DNA of 18,906 nucleotides from NCBI GenBank assembly GCA_030838265.1, contig JAUTXA010000224.1, positions 1 to 18,906 of the forward strand. The letters run 5' to 3'. The DNA is from Actinomycetota bacterium (lineage in GTDB: Bacteria > Actinomycetota > Acidimicrobiia > Acidimicrobiales > BP-101). Position numbers and translations under genes: made by a program. A model generated the notes under the pieces. That model had not been told where the DNA came from. It did not search any database and worked only from the letters and a program-made list of their open reading frames with translations. Of the stretch, positions 13,975 to 18,906 are shown one piece after another. Position 1 is the stretch's first letter. Every line of letters starts with the position of its first letter.

Positions 13975-16025
13975 GCGAGTGGCTGGTCGAGCGGGCGTCG
14001 CGCCTGCTGTCGGCCCGCAGCACCCGACGGGGCTTCCTGATGCGGTCGTCGTTCGTGGCCACCGCCCTGGCCGCCAACCCGCTCACCTACATCCTTCGTC
14101 CCGGGACGGCGTATGCCGCGGCGTGCAGCTGCGGCAACCCGGCCTGCGGGTGCGGGTCGACGTGCTGCGACGGCTACACCGACTTCTGCTGCACGGTGAA
14201 CAACGGGCGCAACGAGTGCCCGCCAGGGTCGGTGCCGGGCGGGTGGTGGAAGGCCGACGGGTCGATCTACTGCTCGGGGCCGCGCTACTACATCGACTGC
14301 AATGCCACCTGCCGCTGCTCGTCGAGCGGCTATGCCGGGTTCTGCTCGGCGTCGTGCGACGGGCAGACGTGTCGCTGTGCCCAGGGCAGCTGCAGTCACC
14401 GGGCCGTGGGCTGCCGGCAGTTCCGCTACGGGCAGTGTCACCAGGAGATCGGTCAGATCGGCCGCATCGCCTGTCGCCTGGTGACCTGCACGCCGCCCTG
14501 GAAGATCGACGCCTCGTGCAGCACTGCCAGCTTCACCGACAACGCCACCCGCAACCACACGGCCAACTGTCCGCCCCCGCCTCCGGCCCCGCCCGGAAGA
14601 GATGTCGCCGTCCGCCCCGACGGCCGCTCCGGGTGGGTGCTCGACGGCGAAGGTCAGCTGAACCCCTTTGGCGGGGCGCCGGCCATCGTCCCCTCCGCCT
14701 CGTGGCCCGATGGCGACATCGCCCGCCGGGTCGCGTTCCGAGACGGCGGCTCGGGCTATGTCGTCGACAAGTGGGGCAACGTCCATCCCTTCGGCGGTGC
14801 GCCCGCCGTCACCGGCCCCGACTTCGCAGGCCAGGACCTGGCCCGCGGCCTGGGCCTTCGCAACGACGGGGTGTCGGGCTACGTGCTCGACGGCTACGGC
14901 GGCATCCACGCCTTCGGTGGGGCCACCGCGCCGGCCAACGGGGCGTACTGGAGCGGATGGGACATCGCCCGGGGCATCGGGCTGCGGAGCGACGGCACAT
15001 CGGGATGGGTCCTCGATGGCTTCGGCGGGCTGCACCCGTTCGGCGGGGCTCCCGACGTCAGCAACGCCGCCTACTTCAACGGCCAGGACATCGCCCGTGA
15101 CATCGTGGTCTCCTTCGACGACGCGTCGGGCTATGTCGTCGACGCCAGCGGGACACCGCATCCCTTCGGCCAGGCCCCCGCCCTTGGGTCCTTCGACACC
15201 TTCGCCGGCCAGGGCACGGTGCGGGGCATCGCCCTGGCCGCCGACGCCGTCTCCGGGGTGACGGCGGCCAAGGACGGGACCACGCACCGCTTCGACTCGG
15301 CCAAGGTGGCGCGTCGTGCCGTCGTGCGCGGCGGTGGCTCCTCGGGCTACGTCCTCGACGGATGGGGCGGCATCACGCCCTTCGGGGGCGCGCCGGCCGT
15401 CACCGGCGGTCCCTCGTGGAACGGCTGGGACATCGCCCGCGACATCGCCCTGCTGTCTGGCGGCAGCTCGGGCTACGTGCTCGACGGCTATGGCGGCCTC
15501 CATCCCTTCGGCGGGGCGGCCCGGATCAGCGGCTCCCCGTACTTCGCCGGAAACGACATCGCCCGCACCTTGGTGCTGCGCCCCGGCGGGACGTCGGGGT
15601 ACATCCTCGACGGCTACGGCGGGGTGCACGCCTTCGGCGGGGCGCCGGCCATCTCGGGCACGCCGTACTGGAACGGCTGGGACATCGCCCGCCACATCGC
15701 CTTCCGTTCCGACGGCACGTCGGGCTACGTGCTCGATGGCTACGGCGGCATCCACGCCTTCGGGGGCGCGCCCGACATCACCGGCGCCCCGTACTTCGCC
15801 GGCAACGACGTGGCTCGCGCCATCGTCCTGCGCACCGACTCGTCGGGCTACGTCCTCGACGCCGTCGGCGGGGTGCACGCCTTCGGTGGTGCGCCGTCGG
15901 TCACCACCGGCCCCTACTGGTCGGGCTGGCAGCCGGCCCGTGACCTCGTGCTCGTGGCCGGCTCGCCCACGACCGGCCTCATCCTCGATGCCTACGGCGG
16001 GCTCAGCCCGGTCGCCTTCACCTGA
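13971..16025 (+). CDS. Tat-exported MauA-like domain fused to twelve 42-residue repeats
   Basis: This 684-residue exported protein has three parts. Residues 1-50 are a twin-arginine signal, with STRRGFLMRSS and an AYA cleavage site. Residues 52-200 hold 24 cysteines and resemble the methylamine dehydrogenase light chain: CCDGYTDFCC, CPPGSVPGGWW, YYIDCNATCRC, CRQFRYGQCHQ and CRLVTCTPPW. Residues 211-684 are twelve tandem repeats of the type DIARGIALRSDGTSGYVLDG then YGGIHAFGGAP. MauA makes its TTQ cofactor from two tryptophans. One may match Trp92 or Trp93, but the partner, which precedes a cysteine in MauA, seems to be Gln155. Quinone formation is therefore unlikely, and the function is unknown. 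The even cysteine count and the MauD/MauE-like neighbours suggest a disulfide-rich extracytoplasmic protein. The repeats might be a propeller or another beta fold. Confidence 0.88.
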   Translation: MSEWLVERASRLLSARSTRRGFLMRSSFVATALAANPLTYILRPGTAYAAACSCGNPACGCGSTCCDGYTDFCCTVNNGRNECPPGSVPGGWWKADGSIYCSGPRYYIDCNATCRCSSSGYAGFCSASCDGQTCRCAQGSCSHRAVGCRQFRYGQCHQEIGQIGRIACRLVTCTPPWKIDASCSTASFTDNATRNHTANCPPPPPAPPGRDVAVRPDGRSGWVLDGEGQLNPFGGAPAIVPSASWPDGDIARRVAFRDGGSGYVVDKWGNVHPFGGAPAVTGPDFAGQDLARGLGLRNDGVSGYVLDGYGGIHAFGGATAPANGAYWSGWDIARGIGLRSDGTSGWVLDGFGGLHPFGGAPDVSNAAYFNGQDIARDIVVSFDDASGYVVDASGTPHPFGQAPALGSFDTFAGQGTVRGIALAADAVSGVTAAKDGTTHRFDSAKVARRAVVRGGGSSGYVLDGWGGITPFGGAPAVTGGPSWNGWDIARDIALLSGGSSGYVLDGYGGLHPFGGAARISGSPYFAGNDIARTLVLRPGGTSGYILDGYGGVHAFGGAPAISGTPYWNGWDIARHIAFRSDGTSGYVLDGYGGIHAFGGAPDITGAPYFAGNDVARAIVLRTDSSGYVLDAVGGVHAFGGAPSVTTGPYWSGWQPARDLVLVAGSPTTGLILDAYGGLSPVAFT
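14601..16022 (+). repeat. Twelve tandem coding repeats, mostly 126 bp
   Basis: Units begin near 14601, 14715, 14835, 14961, 15087, 15213, 15309, 15429, 15555, 15681, 15807 and 15930. Seven intervals are exactly 126 bp (42 codons). The sixth unit is short (96 bp) and degenerate, having lost the GYVLDG and FGGAP motifs, and the twelfth ends early. Units tend to alternate between endings of type YW-x-GW and YF-x-G(Q/N), a two-unit periodicity of about 252 bp clearest in units 7-11. Spacing always keeps the reading frame. Confidence 0.92.
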
Positions 16026-16029
16026 CATC

Positions 16030-16051
16030 GGCGGGGGCAGGGTCCCCCGCC
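16030..16051 (+). terminator. GC-rich hairpin after the Mau-like operon
   Basis: GGCGGGGG and CCCCCGCC form a perfect 8-bp stem around a 6-base loop, five bases after the stop of the MauA-like gene. There is no T tract, so it is either an actinobacterial-style intrinsic terminator or an mRNA 3' stabiliser that separates this operon from the VWA gene. Confidence 0.6.
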
Positions 16052-16081
16052 CGGCTGGGTCGTTCCGGTTGAATGGTCCCC

Positions 16082-16741
16082 ATGAGTCAGCTCGATGTTG
16101 CCGTCGAATTCGCCACCAATCCTGAGCCCCGTTGCGCCTGCGTGCTCCTCCTCGACGTCTCCGGGTCGATGTCCGGCGCCCCTGTCGCCGCCCTCAACGA
16201 GGGGTTGGCCGCCTTTGCTGCCGACCTCGGCACCGACGTCCTCGCCCGCCAGCGCGTCGAGGTCGCCATCGTCACCTTCGGGGGCAACGGCGTCGAGGTG
16301 GCACAGGACTTTCTCACCGCCGGCCAGTTCGAGCCCCGCCGCCTCGAAGCCGGTGGCGGCACCCCGATGGGCGCCGCCATCACCCAGGCCCTCGAGATGG
16401 TCGAGGCCCGCAAGGGCGACTACCGCGCCAACGGCGTTCCCTACTACCGGCCCTGGGTCTTCCTCATCACCGACGGCGAGCCGACCGACGACTGGAAGGA
16501 TGCCGCTCGCCAGGTCCACACCGCCGAGGAGGCCAATGGCTTGGCCTTCTTCGCGGTCGGCGTGCAGGGGGCCAACCTCGACGTGCTCGGTCAGATCGCC
16601 GTGCGCCCCGCCCTGCGCCTCGACGGCCTCAAGTTCGTCGAGCTGTTCGTCTGGCTGTCGCAGAGCCAGCGTCGCGTCTCGAGCTCGAAGCCCGGCGACC
16701 AGACCGCCCTTCCCGCGGTCGATGGCTGGGCGTCGGTCTGA
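16082..16741 (+). CDS. VWA-domain protein, TerY-like
   Basis: This 219-residue protein is almost wholly one von Willebrand A domain. It has a complete metal-binding MIDAS site: LLDVSGSMSG with Asp25, Ser27 and Ser29, GGGTPMGAA with Thr94, and ITDGEPTDDW with Asp131. There is no signal peptide. VWA proteins of the TerY type bind partners through the metal and stand beside a PP2C phosphatase and a kinase, exactly as here. The ATG at 16082 gives a usual N-terminus; an in-frame ATG three codons earlier is possible, and neither has a strong ribosome binding site. Its 3' end meets the phosphatase gene, so the three are probably co-transcribed. Confidence 0.9.
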   Translation: MSQLDVAVEFATNPEPRCACVLLLDVSGSMSGAPVAALNEGLAAFAADLGTDVLARQRVEVAIVTFGGNGVEVAQDFLTAGQFEPRRLEAGGGTPMGAAITQALEMVEARKGDYRANGVPYYRPWVFLITDGEPTDDWKDAARQVHTAEEANGLAFFAVGVQGANLDVLGQIAVRPALRLDGLKFVELFVWLSQSQRRVSSSKPGDQTALPAVDGWASV

Positions 16742-16754
16742 CGTCGAGCGGGTC

Positions 16755-17504
16755 GTGACGGCCAGCGCGGTCGGCACCAACTGGCGGGTCGTCGCCGCCT
16801 CGGTCGAGGGCACCAGTCACGCGGGCACCGACCTCGGCTGTCAGGACGCCCACGCCGTGGCCACCCTCGACGGCGGCCTGGTGATCGCCGTCGCCGACGG
16901 GGCCGGGAGCGCGCCGCGGGCCGGCGAAGGCGCTGGCGTCGCAGTGGCCGCCGCCATCGGTCACGCCATGGCCAACGCCGCGGCCCATGACGACGACCCG
17001 GCGGGGCTGGCCACCGGCTGCGTCGATGCCGCCCGCTTCGCCCTCGAGGAGCAGGCGGCCGACGACGACCTCGGCGAGCTGGCCACGACGCTTCTGGTGG
17101 TCGTGGCGCTCGGAAGCCGGCTCGGGATGGCCCAGGTCGGCGACGGCGCGGTCATCGTCGACACCGGCGTGGGTCTGCAGGTGGTGGGCGCGGTCGAGCG
17201 GGGCGAGTACCTGAACGAGACGACGTTTCTCACGTCGTCGGCCTGGGCCAATGAGCGGCGCGTCGATCGCGTCGACGGCTCCCTCGAGGGCGTCGCCGTC
17301 ATGAGCGACGGCCTGCAGCTGCTGGCTCTCGACCTGGCGGCCATGGAGGCCCATGTCCCGTTCTTCGAGCCCCTGTGGGCCTTCGCCCGCGCCGAGGGCT
17401 CGACCTCGGCCGAGTTGGCCGCCTTCCTCGCCTCCGAGCGGGTTTGCGCACGCACCGACGACGACAAGACGTTGGTGCTGGCTGTGGTCTCTCCCGACCC
17501 GTGA
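16755..17504 (+). CDS. PP2C-type Ser/Thr phosphatase of a TerY-P triad
   Basis: This is a 249-residue metal-dependent protein phosphatase of the PP2C family. Visible elements are SVEGTSHAGTDLGCQDAHA with the metal ligand Asp31, VIAVADGAGSAP with Asp48, MAQVGDGAVI, GVAVMSDGLQLL, and a late acidic ARTDDDKTLVLAVV segment that supplies the last metal aspartate. It would reverse phosphorylation by the kinase encoded next. I chose the GTG at 16755 because it gives the short N-terminus common in this group; an in-frame ATG at 16722 would add 11 residues and overlap the VWA gene by 20 bases. The stop overlaps the kinase start by four bases (GTGA). Confidence 0.9.
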   Translation: MTASAVGTNWRVVAASVEGTSHAGTDLGCQDAHAVATLDGGLVIAVADGAGSAPRAGEGAGVAVAAAIGHAMANAAAHDDDPAGLATGCVDAARFALEEQAADDDLGELATTLLVVVALGSRLGMAQVGDGAVIVDTGVGLQVVGAVERGEYLNETTFLTSSAWANERRVDRVDGSLEGVAVMSDGLQLLALDLAAMEAHVPFFEPLWAFARAEGSTSAELAAFLASERVCARTDDDKTLVLAVVSPDP

Positions 17505-18906
17505 CCACCACCGCCACCGATCTCCGGCTGGGCCGGCGCCTCGGTGCCGGGGGAGAGGCCGAGGTCTTCGAGATGCCGGGTCGCCGCGGCCTGGCCTACA
17601 AGCGCTACCTCCAGCCGAGCAAGGACCGCCTGCCCAAGCTCCGGCTCATGATCGACCACCCGCCCACTGAGGTGGCCGGCCACCGGGACCACCTGTCGAT
17701 GGCGTGGCCCGCCGAGATCGTCACCGACGGCGGGGGCCGGGTGGCCGGGTTCGTCATGCCCATCGTCGACCTGGCGGCGTCCGTGCCGGTCTTCCAGGTC
17801 TACAACCCGCAGAGCCGGCGGGCCGTGGCCCCCGCCTTCACCTGGCGCTACCTGTTGCGCACGGCCCGAAACCTGGCCGCCATCGTCGACGCCCTCCATC
17901 GCTCCGGCTACGTCATCGGCGACGTCAACGAGAGCAACTTCCTGGTGACCCGCAACGCGTTGGTGGTCCTCGTCGACTGCGACTCTCTGCAGGTGACCGA
18001 TCCGGCGGACGGGACGGTCCACCCCTGTCCGGTGGCCAAGCCCGAGTTCACTGCCCCCGAGTTCCAGAGCGGCGTGCCGTCCGCTCGCCGGCGCACGGTC
18101 GAGAGCGACGACTTCTCTCTCGCCGTCCTCATCCACCTCCTGCTGCTCGAGGGGGTGCACCCGTTCGCCGGCATCTGGAAGGGACGGGGTGACCCGCCCG
18201 ACCTCGGGGGACGCATCGCCATCGGGTCGTCGGCCCGGCGCCACTGGTCGCGGGTCGTGCCCCCGCCTGCCGCCCTGTCTCGCCGGGTCCTGCCCCGCCA
18301 GCTCAGGCTGATGGTGGGCGCCGCCTTCGGCTCGGGCCTCCACCACCCCTCGGCCCGTCCGACGGCCCGGATGTGGGTCGATGCCCTCGACCGAGCCGAG
18401 GCCGACCTCCGAACGTGCGGCCGGAGTCCCCATCACGTCTTCTCCTCGTCGCGTCGGCGTTGCCCCTGGTGCGCCCGCATCGACCTCGGCCTGCCCGACC
18501 CCTTCCCCGGCCCCACCGGCCAGAGCGACGTGGCTCGCCGCCCGCCGCCGCCTTGGAAGGTCTGGCCGCTCCGGGTCCGTCGGCGAGGGCGGGCCTGGGC
18601 CGCCTCGGTCGGGCGAGCGAGTGTCGCCGGCGCTCGCCGCCTCCGCCACGTGGCCCGCTCGCCCCTCGGGCCGTCCGAACCGCGGGTCCGCCCAGAGTGG
18701 AGGGCGCCCGTTCGGCCGATCGCGATGGCCGTCGTGGCCGGGTCGGTGGCCAGCCTCGTCCCCGCCCTGACCCTCACGGCCCTGGTCGCCGTCACGGCAT
18801 GGTGCCGGTCGTGGCGATCGGCCGGGCGACGGTTGGGTGGCGTGGCCATTGCGACCGCAGTCGGGTTGTGCGCCCTCTGGTCGCTCGGGGCCGACGGGCT
18901 CACCGG
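17501..18906 (+). CDS. Kinase with zinc-ribbon tail, TerY-P triad, 3' truncated
   Basis: This frame stays open to the right edge, with 468 codons visible and no stop. The N-terminal kinase-like domain has the glycine-rich loop LGAGGEAEVFE, the ATP lysine Lys34 in LAYKRY, a catalytic loop GDVNESNFLV with Asp141 and Asn146, VDCDSLQV in place of DFG with Asp159, and an FTAPEF motif. The lack of HRD and DFG spelling is usual for TerY-P kinases, so it is probably active. A zinc-ribbon-like segment follows: Cys306, HH, and CPWC at 321-324. The rest is basic and Pro/Arg-rich, then two hydrophobic segments at about 407-432 and 447-467 that may anchor it in the membrane. It starts inside the phosphatase stop (GTGA overlap). 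Its likely partners are the VWA protein and the phosphatase. Confidence 0.88.
   Translation, partial: MTTTATDLRLGRRLGAGGEAEVFEMPGRRGLAYKRYLQPSKDRLPKLRLMIDHPPTEVAGHRDHLSMAWPAEIVTDGGGRVAGFVMPIVDLAASVPVFQVYNPQSRRAVAPAFTWRYLLRTARNLAAIVDALHRSGYVIGDVNESNFLVTRNALVVLVDCDSLQVTDPADGTVHPCPVAKPEFTAPEFQSGVPSARRRTVESDDFSLAVLIHLLLLEGVHPFAGIWKGRGDPPDLGGRIAIGSSARRHWSRVVPPPAALSRRVLPRQLRLMVGAAFGSGLHHPSARPTARMWVDALDRAEADLRTCGRSPHHVFSSSRRRCPWCARIDLGLPDPFPGPTGQSDVARRPPPPWKVWPLRVRRRGRAWAASVGRASVAGARRLRHVARSPLGPSEPRVRPEWRAPVRPIAMAVVAGSVASLVPALTLTALVAVTAWCRSWRSAGRRLGGVAIATAVGLCALWSLGADGLT

Noticed and set aside
14601..16022. CRISPR-like or satellite tandem repeats
   Set aside because: Units are multiples of three, diverge mostly at silent sites and encode a continuous repeat protein; there are no spacers.
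14601..16022. Assigning the repeats as a proven methylamine dehydrogenase heavy chain propeller
   Set aside because: The repeat consensus is unlike known heavy chain sequence; the analogy is structural speculation only.
13905..16028. A 707-codon open frame on the minus strand opposite the MauA-like gene
   Set aside because: It is a low-complexity mirror of the in-frame 126-bp repeats on the other strand and has no recognisable domain; high G+C removes stop codons.
16961..18649. A 562-codon open frame on the minus strand opposite the phosphatase and kinase
   Set aside because: It is compositionally biased with no domain, while the plus strand has clear PP2C and kinase motifs.
17501..18906. 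Pseudokinase because HRD and DFG are not spelled out
   Set aside because: The ATP lysine, the catalytic aspartate, the following asparagine and a metal-type aspartate are all present; altered spelling is usual for this kinase group.

Overview
The window is very G+C-rich, gene-dense DNA with many GTG starts, Tat-exported proteins and stop/start overlaps of four bases. Together with a menaquinone pathway this points to an actinobacterium, possibly of the Acidimicrobiia type; the taxonomic placement is inference. No RNA genes, insertion sequences or CRISPR arrays were seen, and no gene-free stretch reaches 300 bases.

Layout. (1) 2-2489: the 3' part of a short-chain dehydrogenase, a convergent TetR-family regulator, and a Tat-secreted phosphoesterase of the phospholipase C/acid phosphatase family. 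(2) 2512-10478: a menaquinone block with menE(-), menB-menA(+), menH(-), menD(+), menF(-), menG(-), and a MerR-type regulator with two HTH domains heading the menG-menF unit. Only menC and a dedicated DHNA-CoA thioesterase are missing from the usual o-succinylbenzoate route. Strand direction switches four times inside the block, and the intergenic gaps are very short. (3) 10530-11438: a diacylglycerol kinase-like lipid kinase. (4) 11485-16025: a tightly coupled rightward operon. It encodes a MauD/TlpA-like thioredoxin protein, a possible 25-residue membrane peptide, a polytopic membrane protein, an unknown 168-residue protein, a MauE-like membrane protein, and a Tat-exported protein. That last protein joins a cysteine-rich methylamine dehydrogenase light chain (MauA)-like domain to twelve repeats of about 42 residues. 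(5) 16082-18906: a VWA protein, a PP2C phosphatase and a kinase with a zinc-ribbon tail that runs off the window. This matches the TerY-phosphorylation (TerY-P) triad.

How the genes work together. MenF, MenD, MenH, MenE, MenB, MenA and MenG together make menaquinone from chorismate, with MenC supplied from elsewhere. The MauD/MauE-like proteins probably form disulfides in the exported cysteine-rich protein. That protein seems unable to build the tryptophan tryptophylquinone cofactor, so the operon looks like a re-purposed light-chain maturation module, and it is the most interesting part of the window. The VWA-PP2C-kinase triad is probably a phosphorylation switch; its other partners may lie downstream of the window.
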